NCBI RefSeq assembly: GCF_000321225.1
Contig: NW_004451874.1
Location: 135,637 to 199,636, forward strand
DNA from: Odobenus rosmarus divergens
Taxonomy: Eukaryota > Chordata > Mammalia > Carnivora > Odobenidae
Direction: 5' to 3'
DNA: 64,000 nucleotides
This document shows, one piece after another, positions 23,480-34,235 of this stretch. The position numbers were made by a program, and so were the translations under genes. The notes under the pieces are model-generated. The model saw only the letters and a list, made by a program, of their open reading frames with translations, was not told where the DNA came from and did not search any database. Numbering within the stretch: the first letter of the stretch is position 1; each line of letters starts with the position of its first letter.

Positions 23480-24480
23480 AGGAGGTCATGAGCTCTGAGG
23501 TGGGTCTGCTTCATCTGGATATGGTCCCCAGACCACCGCCTGCCGGGCTGCCACATCTCACTAGAGCAAGTACATTTTCCGCACAGCACTTAGCATGTGC
23601 GTGAGGCAATTCTCAGAACGATCAAAGTCAGGCTTCTGGCTGCTTCATGGATGCTTGCCTCCAGTGTGCTTCTGACTTGTGGTATCCTTTCTCCCGATTC
23701 CTTGGCACCTGCGGAGAACCCCCTCCCCCTCCCCCATCCAGCGCAAAGGCCCACTCTGAGTGTGAGCCCAGAACCCCAGCTGGCTTCTGCACGTCCCCGG
23801 GTCCCCGACTCTCAGGATTCAGCGGGAGACTGCGCCTCTCCTTCCGGGAAGGGCCTCAGCACCAGGCACCATGACAAGAGTGCTTCCTGGGAGCAGAGAT
23901 GTCAGAAAAACCATAGCAACCATCTGCATCCACTCTTGCTCTGTCCCTTTTGTGATGGAAGATAGAAATTGTGCTACTCCTTTAGCCACTCAGGCCTTCC
24001 AGCTATGCAGAGAAGTTCGGATCATTTTAAATTTAATTTTAATTTTTACCAAAGCAATATATGTACATAATTTAAGAAGCCAAATGATACCGCAAGGTTT
24101 TTAATGAAAAACAGCAGTGTTGGGCTCCACATCTCCCCAAGCCCTGAGCCTCAGTTTTCAGAGACAGCTACTTTCAACCGTGTGAGCTGTTTCTTCTCAT
24201 ATTTACTTTCATATTTCCATGGACATCAATTGTTCGAAAGATATTTCTTGGTTTTAAAAAATTTGGAGGTATTATCCACCAAATTCCTCCCATGGGAGAT
24301 GAGCATGTAGACTTCTTCCATGAGGTGGCCTGTTGTATTTCTTTTCCTTCCATCCTCCTGTAGACTTATACGATATTTTGGTTAAGTCAGTCTCCAGCTT
24401 TTATGGAATTAGGTAAATATTGCCCACACCCCAGCCTTGTAGTATCTAATGATTTCGATCTTTTTCTTGTGAAACTCTTT
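23480..24480. other. Intronic sequence with no assignable feature
   Basis: No recognised exon or confident repeat. The part from 24010 to 24400 is AT-rich and may be an eroded L1 remnant (sense motifs such as AATTTTTACCAAAGCAATATATG), but I cannot assign it. Confidence 0.45.
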
Positions 24481-24579
24481 TGTGTTTCCTGTTTTTTTTT
24501 TTTTCTTTTTCTTTTCGTTTGTTAGTTTGTTTGGCTTGTTAGCTATCTATCACAGAAATGGCAAAAAAAAAAAAAAAGG

Positions 24580-24785
24580 CAAACTCGTAGAAACAGAGGA
24601 GAAAAGTGGTTGTCAGGGGGTAAGGATGGGGGAAATATACAGAGGTTGGTAAAAGGGCACCAACTTTCAAGATAAATAAGGTCAGAGGGTGTGATATAAA
24701 ATATGGTGACTATAGTTGATAACACTGGTATAATCGAAATCTGCGAAGAGAGTAGAATTTGAATGTTCTCACCAAAGAATATATT
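24580..24785 (+). repeat. Old L1 3' UTR fragment
   Basis: GAAACAGAGGAGAAAAGTGG, TTGTCAGGGGGTAAGG, ATGGTGACTATAGTTGATAAC and AGAGAGTAGAATTTGAATG match the 3' UTR of older mammalian L1 elements in sense orientation. Confidence 0.85.
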
Positions 24786-24956
24786 TTATATATTAATATA
24801 TAATGTATATATTAATTATATATTAACATACAGATATAATTTATATATTAATTATGATTATATTATTGATAGATACGACATATAACATATTTATATATTT
24901 GATATATATGATATATGTATGAAATATATATGATGTATATATTTGGAATATATATA
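24779..24956. repeat. AT-rich low-complexity tract
   Basis: About 180 bp composed almost only of A and T in ATATATTA-type units, lying between an old L1 3' end and a CAN-SINE. It is probably an expanded A/T tail. Confidence 0.9.
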
Positions 24957-25156
24957 TTTAAAAATTATTTGAGAGAGAGAGGGCATGCACTTGTGAGCAG
25001 GGGGAGGGGCAAAGGGAGAGGAAGAGAGAGAATCTTAAGCAGACTCCCAGCTGAGCATGGAGCCCCACCTGGGGCTTGATCTCATGACCCTGAGATCATG
25101 AACCTAGCCAAAGCCAAGAGTCAGGTGCTTAACTGACTGCGCCACCCAGGCGCCCC
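24957..25156 (-). mobile_element. CAN-SINE, older copy
   Basis: A tail ATTTAAAAATTATTTGAGAG, GA-rich stretch and terminal GCGCCACCCAGGCGCCCC identify it. It differs from the younger copies at many sites (for example CATGGAGCCCCACCTGGGGC). Target-site duplications are not clear in the AT-rich flank. It is sense with respect to ASIC2. Confidence 0.93.
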
Positions 25157-25700
25157 TGAAATATGTTTGAAACCAGAGTCTACCCTCATATTTCATTTGT
25201 AGCTTGCTAGGTAAAGAATTCTATCCTAGAAAAGAAACATTTCCCATCCTCCTCTCTGCCCAGTGTCCTCTGGTTTCAATTGCATCTGCTGAGAAGTCCC
25301 AGGTCATGCTAATTGTAGATCTTACATATGTGATTTGTTTTTTCTTTCCAAAAACTTTTAAGGTTTTTTTCTTTATCTCTGTTAGCCTGAATTTCTCAAG
25401 GATGCATCTTAGTTTGGTTGTTTAGCCACTTACTACGGACAGGGCTTGGTGAATTCTTTAGCTACGGATAATCACGGGCTTCGGCCGGGAACTTTTCATA
25501 TCTTACTTCTCTGCCAACTTCCCCTTCTCCATTCTGCCTGGTTTGTTATTCTAGAGCTCCTGGTAGGAGCATGTTGGACTTCCTGGATTTACCCTCTCAT
25601 TTTCATATTTCCCATTTTCCATTTGTTTGCCTTTTTGTTTTCGGGAAATTTCCTCAATTCCAACCTCTCTGTTTTTTTTTTTTTTTAATGTAATTGTATT
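25157..25700 (-). repeat. Probable ancient LINE remnant
   Basis: T-rich sequence with CTGAATTTCTCAAGGATGCATC and TAGAGCTCCTGGTAGGAGC resembles old antisense L1 3' sequence. I cannot assign a family, and the frames through it are not convincing. Confidence 0.35.
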
Positions 25701-25884
25701 TTAATTTCCAGGAGTTAAAAAAAAACACAACTTTTCCTTGCATGTTACTGGTTAATAGCATCCTATTTTAATAGCTTGTATTTATGGATGCAATATCTCT
25801 CATCTCTTGAGAATTTTTACAAAGTGGTTTGATGTTTCTTTCTGCTCCCTGCATTTATTTTGCATTTATTAAACATTTACATAC

Positions 25885-26110
25885 TGCCCAATGTGATTCA
25901 GGCATTTTCTAAGTACTTCATAAATATTAACTCATTTTAGTCTTCCTAACAACCTTTCAGAGTAGATAATAATATTATTCTTACTTTAGAGGTGATGGAA
26001 CGGAGGCTCAGAGAGGTAATTTGCCCAAGGTCACACAGCTGGTAAGTTGTGTAGCAGGGATTTGAACCCGGGCTCTGGTCTGGCTCTAGAGCTTGTAATA
26101 TTAATCATTA
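25885..26110 (-). repeat. MIR, nearly complete
   Basis: From TTCATAAATATTAACTCATTTTAG through GAACGGAGGCTCAGAGAGG, AAGGTCACACAGCTGG, TTTGAACCCGGGCTC to TAGAGCTTGTAATATTAATC it follows antisense MIR almost without a break; one of the best preserved in the window. Confidence 0.93.
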
Positions 26111-26119
26111 TCCCTATTT

Positions 26120-27110
26120 CTCACAGTTTCTTTTTTGTTTGGCTGGTGTGGTTCCTTTCCTGTCAGTGGCTTCCCTCAAAAACCAGGCATTTTGGCTGTC
26201 CACTCATAATTAAGAGGGACTTAAATGCTGCCCAGTCGTTCCTGGGTGTGGGAGAACTTACTAACGGACTTCCTTCTGGGGGGATCTAACCAGGCCATCA
26301 TGTTTGGGGACTCCTGACTGTCGTTCTCTATGGACATTTTCTCTTGAGCCTTTCAGTCTCTCCAGAAAAGGATTCCCCCAGACTTCGGTTTGGAAGTGGT
26401 AGGGTAGATTAGTGTGGCTGGGGTCTCACTACTCAGTAAGCAGAACCTGACCTCATCTCCCTGTTTTCGGTTTGGTAACTCACCCATGCCTCAGCTCTGT
26501 CTGGTTTCCCCACACCCAGCACCAGTCTGTTTCATCTCGTCGCTCGGCTCGTCATGCCGAGAGGTACTTGTCTGGATATCTGGGAGACTTAACAGCTCCT
26601 TTTATAGACTTTGAACTAATCCTCCTAGTTTTCCCTACCTCTTATCCCTTCAGCAGTGTCTGATGCCTCTGATTCCTGACCCTTCTGGGGGTTCAGTGGT
26701 GAGAACTGTGTGGCTTTAGTCAGCTTTTCAGTGCAGACCCTTATCCCTCCACTTTGTCTGCCACAAGCCAAGTCAATTACCATCTGTCTTCCATCTTCCA
26801 AAAACTTGCTGGCTGGCATTGACTGTTGCCTTCTTTCCCATCCTCTCTGTCATTGTGTGTTTATACTTAAAAAAAAAAATCCACGATGGCCATTTAGGTG
26901 GGGTGTGTGGAGGTAGTCTCCTGAAATTCAATCTACTGTGTTCAACCAGAAGTCTAGACTGCCAACTTCCCCAGGGCTCTGGAGCTCAGCAGACACATCA
27001 TGAGCTCCTTTCACCACCCCCAGAGAAGGGAGAGAGATGTTTGGAGGTGGTCTCTGGGGTGTACACAGCCATAGAACCAATGGACGCCATTTTTGTCCTG
27101 GGAATATCAG
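26120..27110. other. Intronic sequence with no assignable feature
   Basis: Single-copy-looking sequence with an A11 run at 26869-26879. No recognised exon or repeat. Confidence 0.45.
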
Positions 27111-27114
27111 GTGT

Positions 27115-27200
27115 CCATCCAGTGCTTTTCAAACTGGGTTCTCTGGAGCCCTAGGGTTCCTCAGGGTGGGCTGTAGTGAGCATGGGGCAATCACACTGAG
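27115..27200 (+). repeat. Possible hAT (MER5-like) fragment
   Basis: CCAGTGCTTTTCAAACTGGG, TTCTCTGGAGCCCTAGGG and TTCCTCAGGGTGGGC resemble a non-autonomous hAT left end. Short and diverged. Confidence 0.4.
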
Positions 27201-27484
27201 GTCCCCATCTCCAGGTGAACCAGAGCAGCTCTACCTTTATCTGTTCTATATACAGGGGCTATGCTAAAGCTTTTGTTCAATACAAGGATTCTGCTATTGA
27301 GAAAAAAAGAGGGAAAAATAGAAAAGGAAAAGTTTTCAGACCTATCATTATCTGCCATTCTCTCTCCAGAGATGTCACCTGGACCGTTTTCTTTTTCTTT
27401 TCTTTTTTTTTCCTGAGCTATATTCATGGCAGCGCTTTTACAATCACATCTTGAACATTAAAATGCACGTAGTGAAAGGAGAAT

Positions 27485-27680
27485 TGCTTTTGGGTTCATG
27501 CGTGGCTTTTTAGCTTGGTTCGGCTACCTAATGAGATGTGTGTTCTTGGAAAGCTTACTCAACCCCTCTGGGCCCCAGTTTCTTTATCTTACAATGGGGA
27601 TTGCAACACCTTGTTAGGATGACTGAAAGGGTTCATGGGATGGAATGTTCAGGGCACATAGCAGCCACTCAGGAATGCCA
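27485..27680 (+). repeat. MIR fragment
   Basis: TGTTCTTGGAAAGCTTACTC, GGGCCCCAGTTTCTTTATC and TTCAGGGCACATAGCAGCC follow sense MIR. Confidence 0.75.
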
Positions 27681-27734
27681 GTTTCTCTCCTGCCCTGGTC
27701 CCATCAGTGTGCACAGTTACAGTATTCCCCCCTT

Positions 27735-28200
27735 CTCTCAACAAATGTATTAACACATATTTACTGCCCTGGTGGGCATCAGTGAGCCAGATAGTCCAAG
27801 ATCCCTGCCCTCTTGGAGCATATGTTTTAGCAGAAGGAGATTGACAAGAAAAAAAATAAATAAGTAAATCCCACGGTGTATTTGAAGGTGATACATATCA
27901 TGGAGAAAAGGAGAAGCAGGGGAGAGGATGAGGGGTGAGGAGCAGGGTGAGTCATTGGGGTAACCCCCTGTGAGAGGGTGATGTCTGAGCAAAGACTGGG
28001 TGGAAGTGAGGCGGTTGGCCATGTGGGTCTGAGCAGAGAGAATTCTAGGCGGGGTGAGTGGAGAATGCAGAGGCCCTCAAATAAGAGTGTTCCTGGAGTG
28101 TTATGTTCAAGGCATCCCAGGGAAGCCAGTGTGGCCAGAGCCAAGTGAACAAGGGGACAAAGTAGGAGGTGATGAGGCTGACAGTGGATAATAAGGTGTC
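27735..28200 (-). repeat. L2-like fragment
   Basis: CTCAACAAATGTATTAACAC, ATCCCTGCCCTCTTGGAGC, GATGTCTGAGCAAAGACTGG and GGAAGCCAGTGTGGCCAGAG follow, in order, a common antisense ancient LINE segment (L2 by memory). Confidence 0.65.
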
Positions 28201-28274
28201 AGATATTTACCTCCATTAGAGCATAGACCATCAACATAATTGCTTTGCTCAAAGATATAATATTGGGTTCATTT

Positions 28275-28306
28275 TGCTTTCTTTTTAAAAATATTTATTT
28301 ATTTGA
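28275..28306 (-). mobile_element. CAN-SINE tail, left of the nested L1
   Basis: TTAAAAATATTTATTTATTTG is the tail end of the CAN-SINE whose body lies at 28601-28799. The L1 at 28307 inserted here and duplicated this tail segment. A GGTTCATTT duplication (28266-28274 and 28802-28810) bounds the whole composite. Confidence 0.8.
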
Positions 28307-28600
28307 AATGCAACATATGTTAAGAAAAAAAAGAAGAAGAAGAAGATAGCAGGAGGGGAAGAATGAAGGGGAGTAAGTCGGAGGGGGAGACGAACCATGA
28401 GAGACGATGGACTCTGATAAACAAACTGAGGGTTCTAGAGGGGAGGGGGGTGGGGGGATGGGTTGGCCTGGTGATGGGTATTAAAGAGGGCACGTTCTGC
28501 ATGGAGCACGGGGTGTTATGCACAAACAATGAATCATGGAACACTGCATCAAAAACTAATGATGTAATGTATGGTGGTTAACATAACAATAAAAAAATTA
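28307..28600 (+). mobile_element. 5'-truncated carnivore L1 3' UTR, nested in a CAN-SINE
   Basis: It runs from CATATGTTAAGAAAAAAAAG and a GAAGAA run through ACCATGAGAGACGATGG, a G-rich block, GTGATGGGTATTAAAGAGGG and AACAATGAATCATGGAACAC, to ATGTATGGTGGTTAACATAAC, AATAAAAAAATT. This is the 3' UTR of the carnivore L1 with poly(A). It is flanked by duplicated SINE tail (about 28286-28305 and 28602-28621). It is antisense to ASIC2. Confidence 0.93.
28440..28462 (+). other. Potential G-quadruplex in L1 3' UTR
   Basis: Four G-runs of 3-6 G separated by single A or T or AT loops. G-rich 3' UTR segments are a known property of mammalian L1. Confidence 0.7.
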
Positions 28601-28799
28601 TTAAAAAATATTTATTTATTTGAGAGAGAGAGAGAGAGCATGAGCAGGGGGCAGGGTTAGAGGGAGAGGGAGAATCTCAAGCAGACTCCCCACTGAGCAC
28701 GGAGCCCAACGCAGGGCTCCATCTCAAGATCCTGAGATCATGACTTGAGCCGAAATCAAGAGTTGGATGCTTAACCGACCGAGCCACCCAGGCGCCCCT
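28601..28799 (-). mobile_element. CAN-SINE body, right of the nested L1
   Basis: Tail ATATTTATTTATTTGAGAG, GA-rich stretch and tRNA-like end GAGCCACCCAGGCGCCCC. With the tail piece at 28275-28306 it forms one SINE interrupted by an L1. Sense with respect to ASIC2. Confidence 0.95.
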
Positions 28800-28859
28800 C
28801 AGGTTCATTTCTCTAAATACTAGGATTTGGGGAAATCGAGGCAGATTATATTCAATAAA

Positions 28860-30440
28860 AAGTGTGTTTTGCATGGGGTGAATGAAAGATAAAAGGAGAT
28901 GAGAAAGGGAGGAGGCTTATCTGTGGTCTTTCCAACTTTCGAGCCTATCTGTCTAGAATCTGAGGTCATTTGAGAGCTCCCTGTCCACCAATTCCGGTTT
29001 CCTCAGAGGTGACCCATCTCCAACCCTTACCCTCAGCCCTACCTCCCCCAGCATGGCCCCTTCATGGGACTATCTCTTGGGAACTCCTTCTCCAGCTGCA
29101 ATCCACCCAGCTTCCTCAGGGCTCTTGGGTCCTTCAGCGACCTCACTCCCCTGGTCACTGCTGATTGGTCCAGGCGTGGGCACCCAACTGACCAATGGGC
29201 CAATGATTTCCTTCCCTGTTTTTTTTTTTTTAATAGGAGACCCAGGAGAGACTCAGAATAGTCTCTTGCTGCTGATAGGATGTGTAAAATAGAAAAATAT
29301 CGGCAGCCATGTGTGAAAAAATATATATGTGTGGCAAAGACCTGTCTGTAGTGAGAGAGAATAAAGCGACTCAGCAGAGACCGGAGGGGGCCCAAGCCCT
29401 TGGTTCCAGTTGTTTCTGACGCTGCATCCTCGCTCACCCGCTGTTTGGTTGTTGAAGCTTACCTTGGATTCTGGGGGCAATACAATTCCTTTTGTGCCTA
29501 AGCTTGTTTGAATCTGGTTTCTCTCATGTGCAACCTAGATAACCCACTGCTTATTTCTTTTATCTTTTGAAGTTACTCAGAGGCATCTACACAGAGTTTC
29601 ATTTTTAACAACCTCCCACCTGCCTTCAATTTAATTTCCTTTAGAAAATGCTGGCCATGAAATCTGCACTTCTACAGTCTAGGACAGTTTTTCTGTCCTC
29701 ATTCTATTTTGTGAGCTCCTCCGTGAGAAAGGTTTCCATGGTCAAAGGCATTTGGGAAATAAATGCTGCATGCAATATTCCTACTCAGATAGTCATGATG
29801 TAGCATATTCAAGAATCCCTGCAATAAATAAATGTGTTTCACTTTGCCTAAGCAGTGTTCCCAGATCCTTGCTATTCCTGTAACATGTAATATCCCCAAT
29901 CCTCATTCCATAGGGTCCATACTGTCAAGGTCCATATGGGACGGAGCCTGCTTTCTTTAAAATGGCATAGTTCCGGGGTGCCCTGCAAAAGGATGTTTGG
30001 CCAAGAGGGCACCCTGGTGTGGGGCATTGTCAGCCTGGAGGAAGGACACTTGATAATTTTCATAGTCATCTCTCTTCGCTAAGCTGGGGGTCCACTCAAA
30101 GGGGGTACCTTTTTCAAATTCACCCAGGCATCAAAGTTCCTTCCTGTCCACCAGCATTACACCCAGAGGAGTGGTTCCCTCACTGATCCTTTAAATTTCT
30201 GAGCAATGAAGCTGTCCATGAGGCAAGGCCAGAGTGTATCAGAGGCTCTGCTTTGAGCAGAATGAGATTTCCGGATGTTGAGTTACTTCAGGACCTCTTT
30301 TACAGGGTTGGAATGTTTAGCATAAGCTCTGGCTCTGGAACAGTTTGACAATCCCCCATGGTTGTCATTATCACCCTTCCACTGTCTAGAGTCTGCAGAG
30401 AGCTCTCGTGTGCTTCCTTCAGCCATCCTGAAAATCGATG
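28860..30440. other. Intronic sequence with no assignable feature
   Basis: It includes a T14 run at 29219-29232 and short AT runs, but no repeat or exon that I can name. Confidence 0.45.
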
Positions 30441-30449
30441 GGTTTATTT

Positions 30450-30560
30450 GTGTAGTTGACCTCTATTACACATGAGGACATGGAGGCCCATTCACGTGTC
30501 CTCAGGCACATAGCTAGTAAAGGAAGAGCTGGGGATTTCGTCTTGGGTCTGACTCTATAA
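30450..30560 (-). repeat. MIR fragment
   Basis: TTACACATGAGGACATGGAGGC, CCTCAGGCACATAGCTAG and GGTCTGACTCTATAATGG follow the antisense MIR core. Confidence 0.7.
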
Positions 30561-31277
30561 TGGAACTTTCCTGTCCTATTACAGTGCCTGCCATCAAGCT
30601 GTCTGTGGCTACTCCCTCAACCGCCATATTTCAATTCCTCTCTTCTCCGTCATCACCCAGATATCTCCGACGAACACTTGGGAATTGAGAGGAGATGGGA
30701 ATGCCAAGGAAGCAAGATGGCATCTGTGGGGCCACAGGGCTTGAAGATCCAGAAGGCAGCCTCCCTCTTGAGGACCATGGCAGGACTAGGACTGATGGTG
30801 CCCACAGTCCTTTGGAGAAAGGACCAAGCCTTAAGATGTGGCCATGTTTCCTCAGGTGGCCTCAAGGACAAGCAACCCTCACCTGTCAGAGTCCACCCCT
30901 CATCCTTCAGCAGTGTGTATATCTCACTCCCACCCACATAGAGCTCACCCCTCACCAGCCCAGGAAACAAGAGGTTTTGAGGTGACCACAGTGTCCAAGG
31001 GGTGCTCATTGCTCAGTGACTTCTCAGCCTGAACAAAAAGGTACAGTCGAGGAAGCCTGGATGTAAGGATTCAGGCTATCAGGCTGGGTGGCCTGGGTGA
31101 AGTCACCTAACCTCAGCCTCCTTCCCTGGTAAGTGGTGATAAAGAGCACTTTCTACCACTCATGGCCTTGGTGAGGGGAAGGCCAGGACTGAAGAATATT
31201 ATGGTCCCAGCAGAATGTGGGAGCTGGCTGCAGAGGCAAACATCCAAGAAACCGACCAGAGCAATCGGAAACTGTGC

Positions 31278-31425
31278 TCTCTAATGTGGTAGACACCAGC
31301 TCCCCTACCGTGGCAATTTAAATTAATCAAAATGACATGATATTAAAAACTCAGTTCCTCATTCCCATGAGCCGCATTTCAAATGCTCCGTTGAGGCGAC
31401 TGTATTGGACAGTGCAGCTAGAGAG
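31278..31425. mobile_element. hAT/Charlie-like MITE
   Basis: GTGCTCTCTAATGTGGTAG at the left and GCGACTGTATTGGACAGTGC at the right are diverged inverted ends, around AATTTAAATTAATC and GCATTTCAAATGCTC. It is the same class of element as at 15130-15460. Confidence 0.75.
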
Positions 31426-31674
31426 CATTTTCTCCATTTCTGCAGAAAGTTCTCTTGGGCAGCACTGACCAGTCTCTCCTCTGACCAGTTTCTTCTGGCC
31501 CCTGCCCTTGCTCTCACCCCCTGCTTCTTCATGCAGCTTCCTTCCCCAACCACCCAACCCCAAAGGCCACAGTTTAAGTGAGGAGGGCTGGTGGATCATA
31601 AGGAATAGCTCAAGCTACCGGCAGGAGTGAGGCTGTCCTCTTGTGGATTCTTTGCACCACTTTGGCTGCCTACT

Positions 31675-31760
31675 GAGATGATAAGCTCCTGAAAGGCAGG
31701 GTCTCTCTCTGGTGTCTTCTGCCTCCCTGACCATGCCCTGCACAGTGTTAGGCCAACAGC
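31675..31760 (+). repeat. L2 3' region fragment
   Basis: GATGATAAGCTCCTGAAAGGC, AGGGTCTCTCTCTGGTG and GCCCTGCACAGTGTTAGGCC follow sense L2. Confidence 0.7.
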
Positions 31761-31764
31761 AGGT

Positions 31765-33285
31765 CCTCGAGCATGGTTATGGTCTGCTGGGGCTAACTGG
31801 TGGTCAAAAAGTTTGGGTCAGTACAACCCTGGCTTGGTCATGACTTTCCAGCATGATGTCTAGAAGGTTGCCATGCCAGACCTCACCTCTCCCTCCACCA
31901 AGGAGCAAGGGGATTGGCTGGGAGAGATGGTCTCAGAGCTTTCCTGCTCTATCCATCCATAGCATCAGGAGGCAGAATGCAGATTCCCAGGGGGTAGGCC
32001 CTGAGGTTGGAGCCCATTCTATCAGTGGCCAATGCTCAGACCCAAGGCCAGACCCCACAGGGAGCTGTGCTGTGTGAAGATGTGTGTGATGGGGTGCCTG
32101 GCATTTTGTGAGTGTGTGTGTGTGTTCATGTGTGCATATATATACATTTGCTTTCACTCCCAAATCGAGGTAACAGGGAAGGAAATCCAATGTCACTGTG
32201 CAAAGACATAACTAACCTGCAGTTAGGCTGTGGGTATGAGGTCTTTGGGACCCATTTTTATTGCCGGTTTCTCCTCTTTCCCACAGGTGGTTCAATAAGC
32301 AAATATGTTCTGGTGTCTGCAAGGCAGAGCCTTTTTTGGGAGACCAACACCCAGCTCCTAGGACTCAGGGTTGTCTACAGATGCCCATGGTCCCAGGACA
32401 CAGGCTGGCCTCAGGGATGTTCTGGAAAGCCAAGCTCTGCTGGTCAGCTCTCAGGGATGCCAGAGTGCAGCATAAACCCAGACCTTCCTCTGTTTGCTGG
32501 AGGGCACGGGCATTGAATTTAGAGAAGTGGATGGAGCCAACTAAACGTCTCCTTGGCAAGCAGCCGATGGCCTGGAGCCTGAGGTGAACCGCTGGAAGGC
32601 GTTGCTGGAGTGACACGTGTGGTGGCCATTTTACTTCTCCGTTGTAGGAGCAGGAGGACCAACCACGCAGTGAGGGAAGTGGGCATGCTCACCCCTCCCC
32701 ACAGGGAGCTTGAGTGAGAGACACGGGAAGGAGAAGGTGGTGGTGGGGGAGCTTAGTGTTTGCAGTCAGTCATCCCCAGGGTAGAAGCACTGGCTGCCTT
32801 CAGAAGCCTGGAACATCTGGGCATGGTCAGGGCCAGATTTTAGGATTAGAGGGGCTGGCTCCAGGAATCATGAGGTGGGGGTTGTAAGAGGTGGGGGCTG
32901 GGCTGCTTGGCCTCTACCCACCTCAGCTCCAATCTGAGGGCTGAGGGCCTCCTTCTTGCTGGAAACTTCTCTCCCTTTCCCCCTCCCATGGAGCCCCTCC
33001 CCAGGCCTATCCTCGACACCCTTCCCTGCTCCCCCCTCTTATACCCTGAATACAATACTACTCTTGCTTTGGGTCTACTCGGCATCCATGTCCCACTCTT
33101 GGGCACCTCTTTACTTTCCCCACCTGGGGGAATTCTAGAAGCTGCCCTAGGCTTACTGGCTGTATCACTCCAATCTCTGTTTCCCTCACTTTCTCCTCTG
33201 TCTGATCTTCCTGCACCCCACTTGTGAGGACCCACCCGCATAATCCAGGATAATCCCAAGACTCTGTTCAAATGCCTGGGGCACT
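31765..33285. other. Intronic sequence with no assignable feature
   Basis: It contains a short TG/TA microsatellite at about 32111-32150. The region 32900-33230 is pyrimidine-rich and opens long frames on both strands, but no protein is recognised; it may be eroded L2. Confidence 0.45.
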
Positions 33286-33289
33286 GTGA

Positions 33290-33520
33290 TGCTTTCTCTG
33301 AATGCTTCTCCCCCTCCCCACCAGGCAGAGGCCACTCTCCTCCTCATGTGGGTACACTCATGTCACACTGGACCGTGATTGTGTGTCTCCTCCTCTAGTC
33401 TGTGGTCAAGGACCTGGTCTTTTTCACCTTGATGTCCTTACTGGGGTGCAAAGCCTGACGCGGTATACACATGGCTAATGAACAGTTTGCTGAATAAATA
33501 CACGAATAAATGTGTGCATG
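33290..33520 (+). repeat. L2 3' end
   Basis: CAAGGACCTGGTCTTTTTCACC, then ACATGGCTAATGAACAGTTTGC with TGAATAAATACACGAATAAATG, follows the L2 3' terminus. Confidence 0.7.
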
Positions 33521-34048
33521 AACGAACTCAGCGGCCTGTACACACAGGCCCCCCAGGGGCTCATGCAGGCCTGGTGCCAGGCCCCTGAGTCCATGCCCTT
33601 TGGCTTTCCAACCTAGCAAGCTCCTCCACCTTCCCCCAGGGGGAGGAGAGCTTTCCTTTCTGCTGGGCCTCCTGGCTGGGTTGGGATAGTCAAGATGTCT
33701 GCAAGAGGAAGGAGCTGGGCCCCGTCTTCCTTTTCTCCTGAAATCAAGCCACTCGCCTGCCCAATCATACCTTCCTCCATGCCTCCTTCCCAACACCCCC
33801 CTCAGCCTACCTGCCTTCCCTTTCCAGTATTCCTGTCATCTGCCCCTCTCCCATCTCCTGAAATCTGAGGCAGCCCAGAGCATCACAGTCCATGGAGGGA
33901 CATCCTTACTCTTCACTGGCATGTTGCCAGCCCACTGATAGAGAGCCGTCCTTCATAGTCTTGGCCAAGACAGCCCACCTGAAGCAAACCAGTCTTCCAG
34001 AGTCCTGTACCCCTCCGCCATCACCCACAGCCCCGGTCCCTGTGCCCA

Positions 34049-34054
34049 GCTCAC
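34049..34054 (-). other. ASIC2: Splice donor of ASIC2 exon 2
   Basis: The minus strand reads GAGACAG|GTGAGC, a consensus 5' splice site. It leaves the exon in phase 1, matching the AG that opens the next exon. Confidence 0.93.
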
Positions 34055-34205
34055 CTGTCTCTCCCCAAATGGGCAGGTACTCATCTTGCTGAATGTCCAG
34101 CATGATCTCCAGGCCGTTGCCTGTCCCGCCCTTGACTGTGGTGAGCAGAGGTTTGCCATCCTCGCCTGAGTTAAACATATAACATTTTCCATATTTTGTA
34201 AACAC
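34055..34205 (-). CDS. ASIC2: ASIC2 internal exon (exon 2, 151 bp)
   Basis: Reading down the minus strand from 34205, this exon encodes 50 residues plus one base, starting [20 protein letters not shown] and ending at WGET plus the first G of a Glu codon. I recognise it as acid-sensing ion channel 2, a proton-gated, amiloride-sensitive DEG/ENaC sodium channel subunit of neuronal plasma membrane. It begins where the ASIC2a and ASIC2b N-termini become identical (about residue 186 of ASIC2a). It covers part of the extracellular palm/beta-ball region; its single Cys aligns with chicken ASIC1 Cys195, which is disulfide-bonded in that structure. The borders are a pyrimidine-rich acceptor ending TTCAG and a donor CAG|GTGAGC. 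The length of 151 bp is what I expect for this exon in ASIC genes. The frame is open with no disruption. Residues such as [10 protein letters not shown] and LPIWGET favour ASIC2 over ASIC1, which I recall as YT, KTMKGG and LPVWGET. Confidence 0.97.
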
Positions 34206-34235
34206 CTGAAGGAGAGAGGAGAGGGAGAGAAGCCC
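34206..34235 (-). other. ASIC2: Splice acceptor and polypyrimidine tract of ASIC2 exon 2
   Basis: On the minus strand an almost pure C/T run of about 25 nt ends in CTCCTTCAG directly before the GTG TTT ACA codons. It is a strong consensus 3' splice site and fixes the exon start at 34205. Confidence 0.93.

Larger units (their letters stand above)
12406..34054 (-). other. ASIC2: ASIC2 intron 2 (complete, 21,649 bp)
   Basis: This is the full intron between the two recognised exons. It holds MIR and L2 remains, hAT-like elements, two CAN-SINEs (one split by an L1), a long (GT)n tract and an AT-rich tract. I found no additional ASIC2-like exon in it. Confidence 0.92.
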
